The position numbers and the translations under genes are program-made. Positions 8,399 to 16,736 of a DNA stretch of 64,000 bases are shown here, piece by piece. This stretch comes from Paraburkholderia lacunae (GTDB lineage Bacteria > Pseudomonadota > Gammaproteobacteria > Burkholderiales > Burkholderiaceae), in contig NZ_QHKS01000003.1 in the NCBI RefSeq assembly GCF_003353175.1, positions 62,001-126,000 of the forward strand, written 5' to 3'. Below the pieces are notes generated by a model. It did not search any database, had not been told where the DNA came from, and saw only the letters and a list, made by a program, of their open reading frames with translations. Numbering within the stretch: position 1 is the stretch's first letter; every line of letters begins with the position of its first letter.

Positions 8399-9338
8399 CT
8401 AACGGGTCAACGGCTCCGTGTCCGGCTGCGTCGCATCACTGGCGCCAGGCGCAATGTCCTCGAGCGAGTGACGGCTCGTTTCGATCCGCAACAGGGTGAT
8501 CGCCAGACACAGTACGGCGAATACGATGCTCACCATCGCAATCACGCCCGACACGCCAAAATGTTCGTAAAGCAACAGTGCCAGATACGGCGTAGCGATC
8601 GATGCCGCGCGCCCGCAGGTTCCCGCCACACCGGTTCCGCGAAGCCGAACTTCGGTCGGGAACAGCTCCGGGATGAAGCCGAACAACCCCAGTGTGGTTA
8701 TCGTATAAATTGTCGTGACGAGGCAAAAGCCGACAAAGATGATTGCAGTCGTATCGCGAAGGTTCACGTAGATCCAGCCGAGCACGATGCTGATCAGCGC
8801 GGCGGCGACGATGCCTTTTGCACGGCCGATGCGGTCCGCGGTGAGGTAGCCGACCAGGCCGCCAACCGGCGCGCCGATGGACATGAGCAGAACGAAGCCG
8901 AGCGACTTGACGATCGACAGGCCTTCAGCCACGAAGAACGTGGGAAGCCACGCGATGAAGCCGTACAGCCCGATATTCACGGCAATCGCGGTCAATGCGG
9001 CTACGCACGTTCTGCCACGCATGCCCGGCACAACCAGCGCGCTAAACGGCGTGACGCCCACATGCAGATCGACCACACGCTGAACGGGCGGCAGCTTGCC
9101 GACCCGTGCTTCGACTTCCCGTTCGATGCTGGATAGCGTTGCTTCGGCCTCGTCGAGTTTGCCGACTGATTCCAACCAGCGCGGCGATTCGGGCATCGTG
9201 TGGCGTAGAAACCAGACCACGAGTGCCCCGACGCCCGCGATCGCGAACATGTAGCGCCAGCCGAGATTCGGAATGATCCAGTACCCTGCCGCCAGCGCGG
9301 CGAACAACCCGCTCAGCAGCATTGACCGTGTGTGACAT
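8399..9338 (-). pseudogene. MFS transporter broken by internal deletion
   Basis: A good ribosome site (AGGAGA) and ATG at 9338 open a frame reading MSHTVNA, which then runs out of frame. One base over, from 9322 to 8399, the frame encodes the last eight transmembrane segments of a sugar/aromatic-acid-type MFS carrier (MPESPRWL, FIPELFPTEVR, final hydrophilic tail). About 130 residues covering the first four helices are missing and the two parts are in different frames. The simplest reading is a deletion joining the native start to the middle of the gene near 9315-9325. It ends the operon of the CoA-transferase, so the dedicated importer of that pathway appears lost. Confidence 0.75.
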
Positions 9339-9439
9339 GTTTGTCTCCTGCTATTTATTGACTCGTGACGGCTGTCACGAGGAGGTGCTTCGCTTTGAGT
9401 GCGAAGTCTGCTTGTCAGGTGGGAAAGCCGGTCTTCGGC

Positions 9440-10618
9440 TCAGATTGTGCCGAGTTCGCGCATCGCATGAATCTGCGAATCGTCGAAACCCAGCTCATGC
9501 AAGATGGACTCGGCGTGTTGGCCGAGTGCGGGCACGCCCCCCATGAACGGCGCTTCGGAAGGGGCCACGCCGGGCGGGTACAGCGCCGGAATCTCTCCTG
9601 CCGGCGTCTGAACTTTTGTCCATCTTCCGCGGGCCGCCAGTTGCTCGTGGTCCCAGACCGCCTGCATGTCGTTCATGCGGGCGTTGGCGATACCCGCCGC
9701 GTCGAGCCGCTCGATGACTTGCGCCGCGCTCAGCGACGAGAAAGCCGCCAGAATGAGTTCGGTGAGTTCGCCGCGGTTCTTCGCGCGGCGACTGTTGGTG
9801 CTGAAGCGCTCGTCGGTCTGCAGTTGTGGTTGCTGGATCACCGTCTCACAGAAGCTCTTCCACTCGCGCTCGTTTTGCAGGCCCAGCATGACTGTCTTCC
9901 CGTCGCCGGCCTTGAACGGGCCGTACGGAAATATTGTGGCGTGCGAGGCGCCGGCCTGTTGGGGCGCGCTCTGACCGTCGATTGCGTAGTAGAGCGGATA
10001 GCTCATCCATTCGACCATGCTCTCCAGCATCGAGACATCGATGTGCTTGCCGCGTCCGGTCCGGCCACGCTCGAGGAGGGCGGCGAGAATGTTGGTATAG
10101 CCGTACATGCCCGCCGCGATGTCGGCGATCGAACAGCCGGCTTTGGCGGGCTGATTTTCGGAGCCGGTGATACTCAGAAAGCCGGACTCGCTCTGAATCA
10201 GCAGGTCGTAGGCCTTCTTGTCGCGAAACGGCCCGTTCAGGCCATAACCCGAGATGTCGCAGACGATCAGGCGCGGGTACCGTTTGCTTAGCGTGTCGTA
10301 GTCGAGGCCGAGGCGCTGCGTTGCGCCTGGCGCCAGGTTTTGAACGAACACGTCGGCGTTCGCCAGAAGCCTGTGCACGACTTCGATCGCCTGGGCCTGT
10401 TTGACGTCGAGCGTGAGACTTTCCTTGGATCGGTTCGTCCAAACGAAATGCGAGGCGAGACCGGACACCCGCTCATCGTAGTTGCGTGCGAAGTCGCCCG
10501 TACCGGGGCGCTCGATCTTGATGACGCGCGCACCGAGGTCCGCGAGTTGCCGGGTGCAAAACGGCGCGGCGATAGCGTGTTCAAACGTGACGACCTTGAT
10601 TCCTTCTAGCGGGCGCAT
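9440..10618 (-). CDS. family III (CaiB/BaiF) CoA-transferase
   Basis: The 392-residue protein has the family III CoA-transferase pattern: MRPLEGIKVVTFEHAIAAP at the N terminus, ADLGARVIKIERP, the catalytic aspartate in KAYDLLIQ, and SMLESMVEWM. Such enzymes move CoA from succinyl- or acetyl-CoA to a carboxylic acid via a mixed anhydride on that aspartate. It is third in an operon after the hydratase and the acyl-CoA dehydrogenase, with a 15-nt gap to the latter, and would perform the activation step. The acid is unknown; a C4-C6 dicarboxylate such as itaconate, mesaconate, citramalate or methylsuccinate fits the neighbours. Confidence 0.9.
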   Translation of the reverse strand: MRPLEGIKVVTFEHAIAAPFCTRQLADLGARVIKIERPGTGDFARNYDERVSGLASHFVWTNRSKESLTLDVKQAQAIEVVHRLLANADVFVQNLAPGATQRLGLDYDTLSKRYPRLIVCDISGYGLNGPFRDKKAYDLLIQSESGFLSITGSENQPAKAGCSIADIAAGMYGYTNILAALLERGRTGRGKHIDVSMLESMVEWMSYPLYYAIDGQSAPQQAGASHATIFPYGPFKAGDGKTVMLGLQNEREWKSFCETVIQQPQLQTDERFSTNSRRAKNRGELTELILAAFSSLSAAQVIERLDAAGIANARMNDMQAVWDHEQLAARGRWTKVQTPAGEIPALYPPGVAPSEAPFMGGVPALGQHAESILHELGFDDSQIHAMRELGTI

Positions 10619-10633
10619 GATCGGGTTCCCCGG

Positions 10634-11797
10634 TTAGAACGAGCGGGGCAGCCCGAGAATATGCTCGGCCACGTACGACAGAATCAGATTTGTCGAGATG
10701 GGGGCCACCTGATAAAGACGTGTTTCGCGGAATTTGCGTTCGACGTCGTACTCGGAGGCGAACCCGAAGCCACCGTGGAACTGCAGGCAGGCGTTGGCGG
10801 CTTCCCACGAGGCGTCGGCTGCAAGCAGCTTGGCCATGTTCGCCTGGGCGCCGCAGTGCTGATGCGCGTCGAACAGTTCGCAGGCCTTGTAGCGCATCAG
10901 GCTTGCTGCTTCGACGTTGACGAGGGCGCGCGCAATCGGGAACTGCACACCCTGGTTCTGGCCGATCGGGCGGCCGAACACCACGCGATCCTTCACGTAT
11001 TGCGACACCTTGTCGATGAACCAGTAGCCATCGCCGATACACTCCGCGGCGATCAGCGTTCGCTCAGCGTTGAGGCCGTCCAGAATGTACCTGAAGCCTT
11101 TGCCTTCCTCGCCGATCAGATTGTCGGCGGGGATTTCCAGGTTGTCGAAAAACAGCTCGTTGGTCTCATGATTCACCATGTTGGGAATCGGACGCACGGA
11201 CATGCCATGGCCGATTGCTTCGCGCAGATCGACGATGAAGATCGACATCCCCTCGCTCTTCTTTTTCACGTCGGCGAGCGGCGTCGTGCGGGCCAGCAGA
11301 ATCATCAGATCGGAATGCTGGATGCGGGAGATCCAGACTTTCTGTCCGTTGACGACGTAGCGATCGCCCCTGCGCTCAGCCGTTGTTTTGATTTTCGTCG
11401 TGTCGGTGCCGGTGGTCGGCTCGGTGACGCCCATCGACTGCAGACGCAACTCGCCCGACGCAATCCTGGGCAGATAGTGCTGCTTCTGCTCGGCTGACCC
11501 GTGTCGAAGCAGCGTTCCCATGTTGTACATCTGTCCGTGACACGCTCCAGAATTGCCGCCGGACCGGTTGATTTCTTCCATGATCACCGACGCTTCGGTC
11601 AGCCCCAGTCCCGAGCCGCCATATTCCTGCGGAACCAACGCGGCAAGCCAGCCGGCTTTCGTCAATGCGTCGACGAATGCTTCGGGGTAACCGCGCTCCT
11701 CGTCGATCTTGCGGAAGTATTCCGCGGGAAACTGTTGGCACAGGTCGCGCACCGCTTCCCGAATGTCCTGATAGGAATCGGTTGAGATGTTGATCAT
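10634..11797 (-). CDS. acyl-CoA dehydrogenase
   Basis: A 387-residue FAD enzyme with the three-domain acyl-CoA dehydrogenase layout: MGVTEPTTGTDT at the flavin site, FFDNLEIPADNLIG, and the C-terminal helical domain ending in QFHGGFGFASEYDVER. The usual C-terminal catalytic glutamate (YEGT type) is absent; LYQVAPISTN stands there. A glutamate is present in LDGLNAER, the position used as base in isovaleryl-CoA and long-chain dehydrogenases, so activity is likely retained. ATG at 11797 is preferred to an upstream extension lacking similarity. Electrons would go to the EtfBA encoded at 4.8-6.5 kb. Confidence 0.9.
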   Translation of the reverse strand: MINISTDSYQDIREAVRDLCQQFPAEYFRKIDEERGYPEAFVDALTKAGWLAALVPQEYGGSGLGLTEASVIMEEINRSGGNSGACHGQMYNMGTLLRHGSAEQKQHYLPRIASGELRLQSMGVTEPTTGTDTTKIKTTAERRGDRYVVNGQKVWISRIQHSDLMILLARTTPLADVKKKSEGMSIFIVDLREAIGHGMSVRPIPNMVNHETNELFFDNLEIPADNLIGEEGKGFRYILDGLNAERTLIAAECIGDGYWFIDKVSQYVKDRVVFGRPIGQNQGVQFPIARALVNVEAASLMRYKACELFDAHQHCGAQANMAKLLAADASWEAANACLQFHGGFGFASEYDVERKFRETRLYQVAPISTNLILSYVAEHILGLPRSF

Positions 11798-11838
11798 GGT
11801 ACGAGTCTCTTCTCTGGCTATTGTGGGTGTATGGGGCA

Positions 11839-12681
11839 CTAGGCGAGCGTCGCGCGCGCGGACATCGTGAGCCACCCTTCGTGGTCTTTGGCCCAGAGTT
11901 CGACAGTCTTTCCGTCCGGCGAAGGGCGACCGCAAAGATGCAGCGCGTTGCCCGCGAAGCTCGGACGAATCGCTTTGAACGTGAAGTCGCGGACGCTGGC
12001 CCGCGGCTCGTTTCGTCGAACCAGGTCCATCAACAGCGTAGCGATGAGTGGGCCATGCACGACGAGACCCTGATAGCCTTCGGTCCCAGTCACATAAGGC
12101 TTGTCATAATGAATGCGATGGCCGTTGAACGTCAGTGCGGAATAGCGAAAGAGAAGGACCTCGTCAGGGAGGACTTCGTGGTGCCACGCTTCATTTGACG
12201 GTGCCTGTGTCGGGATCGGCGCTGTGGCCGTCGGCAACGGAGGCTCGCGGTAGACGATGTCATGCTCTTCTTCGATTGCCAGTGAATCCGGCGTCCGTAT
12301 CTCGTGTCTGACCGTGACGAAGGCCAGCCTGCCGCTGCGGCCTTCTTTTACGCTGACGTCGGCGATGCGGGAATCGCGGATAACCGGGGCCCCGACCTTT
12401 ACCGGAGAGAGGAAGCGCAACCTTCCGCCGGCCCACATCCGCCGGGGAAGGCCGAGGTCTGGCAGGAATCCTCCCTTCACGGGGTGACCGTCTTCAGCGA
12501 TCCTGGACTGAGGTACGACGGGCCTGAAGAAGATCCAGTGCCACAAGGGAGGGAGCGGTTCGCCGGTTCGTGGCGGAGTGTCATGGTCGAGTGTCGCCGC
12601 AAGCGCCGCCACTGAGGTCGGTACAACGAGGTCGACCACGCTTTCCGTGCGACCGATCAACGAGGCCGGGGTGTCAATCAT
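11839..12681 (-). CDS. two-hotdog enoyl-CoA hydratase (itaconyl-/mesaconyl-CoA hydratase-like)
   Basis: A 280-residue protein with two hotdog domains: an N-terminal FAS1-type dehydratase domain and a C-terminal MaoC domain with RYSALTFNGHRIHYDKPY and GLVVHGPLIATLL. This layout matches the mesaconyl-C4-CoA/itaconyl-CoA hydratase family and HTD2-like dehydratases. It is the first gene of the operon with the acyl-CoA dehydrogenase and CoA-transferase. Hydration of mesaconyl- or itaconyl-CoA would give citramalyl-CoA, the substrate of the CitE-like lyase encoded at 6540. The family is clear; the substrate is inferred. Confidence 0.82.
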   Translation of the reverse strand: MIDTPASLIGRTESVVDLVVPTSVAALAATLDHDTPPRTGEPLPPLWHWIFFRPVVPQSRIAEDGHPVKGGFLPDLGLPRRMWAGGRLRFLSPVKVGAPVIRDSRIADVSVKEGRSGRLAFVTVRHEIRTPDSLAIEEEHDIVYREPPLPTATAPIPTQAPSNEAWHHEVLPDEVLLFRYSALTFNGHRIHYDKPYVTGTEGYQGLVVHGPLIATLLMDLVRRNEPRASVRDFTFKAIRPSFAGNALHLCGRPSPDGKTVELWAKDHEGWLTMSARATLA

Positions 12682-12782
12682 CCTTGTCTCCGTCTGGCTG
12701 CTGAGCCAGCAAATAGTTATCCGGTGAGTGGACTCTATTTGAAGACGCCGACGGATGGAAATATGAGTTTCATGTGCCGGTC

Positions 12783-12797
12783 ATAGGGCGAACCTAT
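12783..12797. promoter_or_regulatory. LysR-type box ATAGG-N5-CCTAT upstream of hydratase operon
   Basis: A perfect dyad with T-N11-A spacing about 100 bp upstream of the hydratase start. It matches the box at 7387-7401 in both arms and the one at 4633-4647 in nine of ten arm bases. The distance suits an activator site for the minus-strand operon. Confidence 0.6.
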
Positions 12798-12869
12798 TCC
12801 CGGCCACTTTCCTGGCGACGTGTGGCGGAGAATAATTTCTGGGGAGGAGGGGCGACGCTATCGCACCGA

Positions 12870-13814
12870 TCAACCGATGTCGGTATCGCTGCCAAGCCAT
12901 CGCGCGGCGGTCCACTGGCCGCGCCGAACCGCGTCGCTGATCTGATCGACGAGAAGGTCGACGACGCAGCGGACCGCGACGGGTACCCGGCGGGTGTTCG
13001 GCAGGGCGAGCACGATCTTGCGCAGCAGGTCGGCGTCCGAGAGCGGGGCGGCACTCAACAGTCCACGCGCCACATCGTCCATGATCGCGATACTCGGCAA
13101 GATCGTGATGCCCAAGCCGCCCAACACCAGCCCTTTCTGGACGCTCATCGCGTTGGTTTCCGCCGCGATCGACAACTCGATACCTGCCGACGCGCAGGTC
13201 TGTTCGACCAGACTTCGTATGCCGTGCGGCGCGTTGGGAAGAATCATTGGTTCGCCGGCGACCTGCCGTAGTTCAACGGGCGACTCAGCCTTGAAACCTG
13301 CGTCCGGTCGCCCCACCACCCACAGACGTTCCTCCAGAATCGGTCGCACCTGCAGCGTAGGGGAGGGTTTCGGGTCGTACAGCAATGCGGCGTCGGCTTC
13401 GCCCAGTTCAAGCCAGTTCTGCAAATGACCGGTGTAGCCCATCGAGATGCGCAGCCTGATGGCCGGATATGCCCTGGCGACCCTGGCCACCAGTTCGCTT
13501 GCCAGCAAATCGCACGTGCTGGGAAGTAGTCCGATTGTTACAACGCCGGCCACGCCTGCTGCCGGCTGCACTTCGGAACGCGCGCGGTCCAGTTCGGCCA
13601 ACGCCCGGCGTGCATATTCGACGAATATTTCGCCGGACTCCGTGAGTTCCATGCCGTAGCGGCCGCGCGAGAACAACGCGGTGCCCACATCCTCTTCAAG
13701 CAGACGAAGCTGCCTGGAGACGGCGGGCTGCACGATGTGCAGCAGGGTTGCCGCTTTCGTGACGCTTCCGGTCTCCGCGATCGTCACCAACGCGCGCAAT
13801 TGCTTGATGTCCAC
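12870..13814 (-). CDS. LysR-family transcriptional regulator
   Basis: A 314-residue LysR regulator with HTH SVTKAATLLHIVQPAVSRQL and a standard effector domain. A GTG at 13814, giving (M)DIKQLRALVTIAETGS, fits the family N terminus and has a G-rich ribosome site; the ATG at 13853 would add 13 unrelated residues. It is divergent from the TPP decarboxylase genes across 111 bp and most likely controls them. That gap contains an AGGAATC/GATTCCT pair (13845-13851 and 13891-13897) that could be part of its site. Confidence 0.88.
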   Translation of the reverse strand: MDIKQLRALVTIAETGSVTKAATLLHIVQPAVSRQLRLLEEDVGTALFSRGRYGMELTESGEIFVEYARRALAELDRARSEVQPAAGVAGVVTIGLLPSTCDLLASELVARVARAYPAIRLRISMGYTGHLQNWLELGEADAALLYDPKPSPTLQVRPILEERLWVVGRPDAGFKAESPVELRQVAGEPMILPNAPHGIRSLVEQTCASAGIELSIAAETNAMSVQKGLVLGGLGITILPSIAIMDDVARGLLSAAPLSDADLLRKIVLALPNTRRVPVAVRCVVDLLVDQISDAVRRGQWTAARWLGSDTDIG

Positions 13815-13925
13815 GTTTACCCCGCCAATGCCGAAATCACATACAGGAATCACAAAATTCTATTTATCAGGCTATCACATCACGAATTAAGATTCCTAAA
13901 ACCCCCTGTCTTTGGAGACGAACAC

Positions 13926-14462
13926 ATGAGTACAGATGCGCCCCAGGCGCCGGCGTGGCAACAGGAAATCTTCGATGTCCTCAAAGCCGGCAACGTCAAG
14001 CAGGTCGCCTACGTGCCCGACGCCGGCCATTCGCATGTGATCAGAAAAGTGATCGCCGATCCCGACATCCACGACGTGGTTCTGACCACGGAGGAAGAGG
14101 GTGTCGCGGTCACGAGCGGCGCCTGGCTGGGTGGGCAGCGCGCTGTCCTGCTCATGCAGAGCAGCGGTGTCGGCAACTGCGTGAACATGTTTTCCTTGCT
14201 GCAAAGCTGTCGGTTTCCCTTTTTCACGCTGGTCACGATGCGTGGTGAGTACGCGGAGTTCAATCCGTGGCAAGGCCCGATGGGCAAGAAGACGCAGGCC
14301 GCGCTCGAACTGATGGGTATCACCGTGTTTCGCGCGGACGATCCCGACACGGTCGGTGAAATTGTCAGCGCGGGTTTCGATGCGGCCTTCGAGGCCGGCG
14401 AACAGGTCGCGGTTCTGCTGTCGCAAAGCCTGATTGGTCGTAAAAAATGGGAGAGAAAGTAA
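13926..14462 (+). CDS. TPP-dependent 2-oxoacid decarboxylase, alpha subunit (sulfopyruvate/phosphonopyruvate decarboxylase-like)
   Basis: A 178-residue protein equivalent to the N-terminal pyrimidine-binding domain of TPP decarboxylases. TTEEEGVAVTSGAWLGG contains the conserved glutamate that activates the cofactor, and LMQSSGVGNCVNMFSLL follows. Split alpha/beta enzymes of this size are typical of sulfopyruvate decarboxylase (ComDE) and relatives. The beta gene starts on the last base of this gene's stop codon. The enzyme would decarboxylate a 3-substituted pyruvate to an aldehyde. Confidence 0.85.
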   Translation: MSTDAPQAPAWQQEIFDVLKAGNVKQVAYVPDAGHSHVIRKVIADPDIHDVVLTTEEEGVAVTSGAWLGGQRAVLLMQSSGVGNCVNMFSLLQSCRFPFFTLVTMRGEYAEFNPWQGPMGKKTQAALELMGITVFRADDPDTVGEIVSAGFDAAFEAGEQVAVLLSQSLIGRKKWERK

Positions 14463-15058
14463 TGGTCAAGGTCACTCGCCACGCTGGCATCGATCGTCGC
14501 GAATTTGTCGCGGCCTTGTTGAAGGCGGTGCCCGACGCACTGATCGTTACCGGCCTCGGCTCCGCATCGTATGACGTGTTTGCCGCCGGCGACCGCCCGG
14601 AGAATTTCTATCTTTGGGGTGCCATGGGCGGCGCTGCCTCGCTCGGACTGGGTCTCGCGCTGGCGCAGCCCGATAAGCCCGTGCTCGTCATCACGGGTGA
14701 CGGAGAGCAACTGATGGGCGTTGGCAGTCTCGGCACCATCGGCGCGCGACAGCCGCGCAACCTGTCGATCGTCGTGCTCGACAACGGCCATTTCGGCGAG
14801 ACCGGAATGCAGCGGAGTCATACGAGCCTGGGTACCGACCTCGTGGCCGTTGCGAAGGGCTTTGGCATCGAGGACGCGTTTTCTGTCGAGGCGCAAAGCG
14901 ATGCGGCCCGCGTGGCCGAACGCGCGTTGTCGCGCAGTGGACCTGTGCTGGTCAACGTGCATATCGCCGCGAATGAACCGCCTCGCGCGCTGCCGCCGCG
15001 AGACGGCGTGTACGTCAAGAACCGCTTCCGCGAAGCGCTTGGCTTCGCGCCGTTCTGA
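14462..15058 (+). CDS. TPP-dependent 2-oxoacid decarboxylase, beta subunit
   Basis: A 198-residue protein equal to the C-terminal diphosphate-binding domain of TPP enzymes. The metal/TPP motif starts at ITGDGEQLMGVG and ends at VVLDNGHFGETG, as in sulfopyruvate and phosphonopyruvate decarboxylases. The TAATG junction with the alpha gene (1-nt overlap) shows tight coupling. Followed by an aldehyde dehydrogenase gene, so the pair converts a 2-oxoacid to an acid one carbon shorter. Confidence 0.87.
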   Translation: MVKVTRHAGIDRREFVAALLKAVPDALIVTGLGSASYDVFAAGDRPENFYLWGAMGGAASLGLGLALAQPDKPVLVITGDGEQLMGVGSLGTIGARQPRNLSIVVLDNGHFGETGMQRSHTSLGTDLVAVAKGFGIEDAFSVEAQSDAARVAERALSRSGPVLVNVHIAANEPPRALPPRDGVYVKNRFREALGFAPF

Positions 15059-15134
15059 AAGAAAGTCGTCTGCGCAGTGCTATCCGGCGCTGCGTTCCCG
15101 GGTCGGTTCACCGAATCACTGTAAAGAGAAATTG

Positions 15135-16613
15135 ATGGAACGCTATCGTCTGTATATCGACGGCAAGAGCTGCGAACCCGAGGGTGGCCAGTGGTTTCCG
15201 AGCGAGAGTCCGTTTACCGGTGAGCCGTGGGCCGAAGTCGCGCGCGCTAATGCGGCCGACGTGGAGCGCGCTGTCAGCGCTGCTCACCACGCCTTCGTAT
15301 CCGGTGCGTGGCCCGAGCTCAGTGCCAGTGCGCGAGGCCTGCTTCTGCATCGGTTCGCAGACAGGATCGCGGCGGAGGCGTCACGCCTAGCCGCGATAGA
15401 GGTTCGCGACAACGGCAAGCTCTACGCCGAGATGCATGCCCAGTTGAGCTATCTTCCGCAATGGTTCCGATACTACGGCGGACTGGCCGACAAGATTCAA
15501 GGGGATGTCATCCCGCTCGACAAAAAGGGCTACTTCAGTTACACACGCCAGGAACCGCTGGGTGTCGTTGCAATCATTACGCCTTGGAACTCCCCGTTGA
15601 TGCTGCTTGCCTGGAAGCTCGCACCGGCTCTCGCCGCGGGCTGCACGGTCGTCATCAAGCCCTCCGAGTTCACATCGGCTTCGACGCTGGAACTCATGCA
15701 ACTGCTCGACGAGGTCGGTTTCCCGCCGGGCGTGGTCAATGTGGTGACGGGCTTCGGCAACGAGGTCGGCAGCGCGCTGGTCGGGCATCCGTTGGTTAAA
15801 AAGATCACGTTTACAGGCGCTGACACGACCGGGCGGCGGATCAACGAACAGGCGGCTCGAGACTTGAAACACGTCAGTCTCGAACTGGGCGGCAAGTCGC
15901 CGAATATCGTGTTCGACGACGCCAATATCGATGATGCCGTCAACGGTGCGGTCGCAGGCATCTTTGCGGCGACAGGTCAAACCTGTATCGCGGGTTCCCG
16001 GCTGCTCGTTCAGGAGGGCGTCTATGACGCGGTGGTCAGTCGTGTGGTGGAACTCGCGAAAACCGCACGCATGGGCGATCCGATGGAGGCCACTACACAG
16101 GTCGGACCGATTACCACGCGCCCGCAGTACGACAAGGTCCTGAACTACATCGATATTGCGCGTGCCGAAGGCGCGACACTCGCGCTTGGCGGCCATCCGG
16201 CAGAGCGCCCCGAGTGCGGGAAGGGATGGTTCATCGAGCCGACTATTTTCACCAACGTCGACAACAAGATGCGAATCGCCCAGGAGGAGGTGTTCGGGCC
16301 CGTTCTTTCGGTGATTCGCTTCCGCGATGAAGAGCACGCGATCGAGATCGCCAACGACGTGCGGTTCGGGCTTGGCGCCGGCGTTTGGACTCGCGACATC
16401 GGGCGGGCGTTTCGCATGGCCGAGCGAATCCAGTCCGGCACGGTCTGGGTCAACACCTATCGCGCGGTCAGCTACATGTCGCCGTTCGGCGGATACAAGG
16501 ACTCTGGAATCGGTCGTGAAAATGGTGTCGATGCCATCAGAGACTACCTTCAAACAAAGAGCGTCTGGATCAATACAGGCTCGCCAACCGGAAATCCATT
16601 CGTGATCCGGTGA
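15135..16613 (+). CDS. NAD(P)-dependent aldehyde dehydrogenase
   Basis: The 492-residue protein is a full-length ALDH. It shows TPWNSPLMLLAWKLAPALA, the general base in LELGGKSPNIVF, the catalytic cysteine in GQTCIAGSR and the C-terminal SPFGGYKDSGIGREN. ATG at 15135 follows an AAAGAGAA ribosome site; the open frame extends upstream over the decarboxylase gene but without ALDH similarity. It most likely oxidises the aldehyde made by the decarboxylase encoded just upstream. Alternative aldehyde substrates cannot be excluded. Confidence 0.92.
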   Translation: MERYRLYIDGKSCEPEGGQWFPSESPFTGEPWAEVARANAADVERAVSAAHHAFVSGAWPELSASARGLLLHRFADRIAAEASRLAAIEVRDNGKLYAEMHAQLSYLPQWFRYYGGLADKIQGDVIPLDKKGYFSYTRQEPLGVVAIITPWNSPLMLLAWKLAPALAAGCTVVIKPSEFTSASTLELMQLLDEVGFPPGVVNVVTGFGNEVGSALVGHPLVKKITFTGADTTGRRINEQAARDLKHVSLELGGKSPNIVFDDANIDDAVNGAVAGIFAATGQTCIAGSRLLVQEGVYDAVVSRVVELAKTARMGDPMEATTQVGPITTRPQYDKVLNYIDIARAEGATLALGGHPAERPECGKGWFIEPTIFTNVDNKMRIAQEEVFGPVLSVIRFRDEEHAIEIANDVRFGLGAGVWTRDIGRAFRMAERIQSGTVWVNTYRAVSYMSPFGGYKDSGIGRENGVDAIRDYLQTKSVWINTGSPTGNPFVIR

Positions 16614-16736
16614 TTCCTGCCCTTCCGCTGTTCACGTCGAGAAATCGTGGCCGATCTTCGGGATCTCACGCCAGAGCCCAGGGCAACCCAATGCGGCATC
16701 AGATCGCAAATATATAGACACACTAATGGAGACATC

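Noticed and set aside
14721..15134. N-terminal extension of the aldehyde dehydrogenase frame
   Set aside because: The extra 138 residues run over the decarboxylase beta gene and are not ALDH-like.
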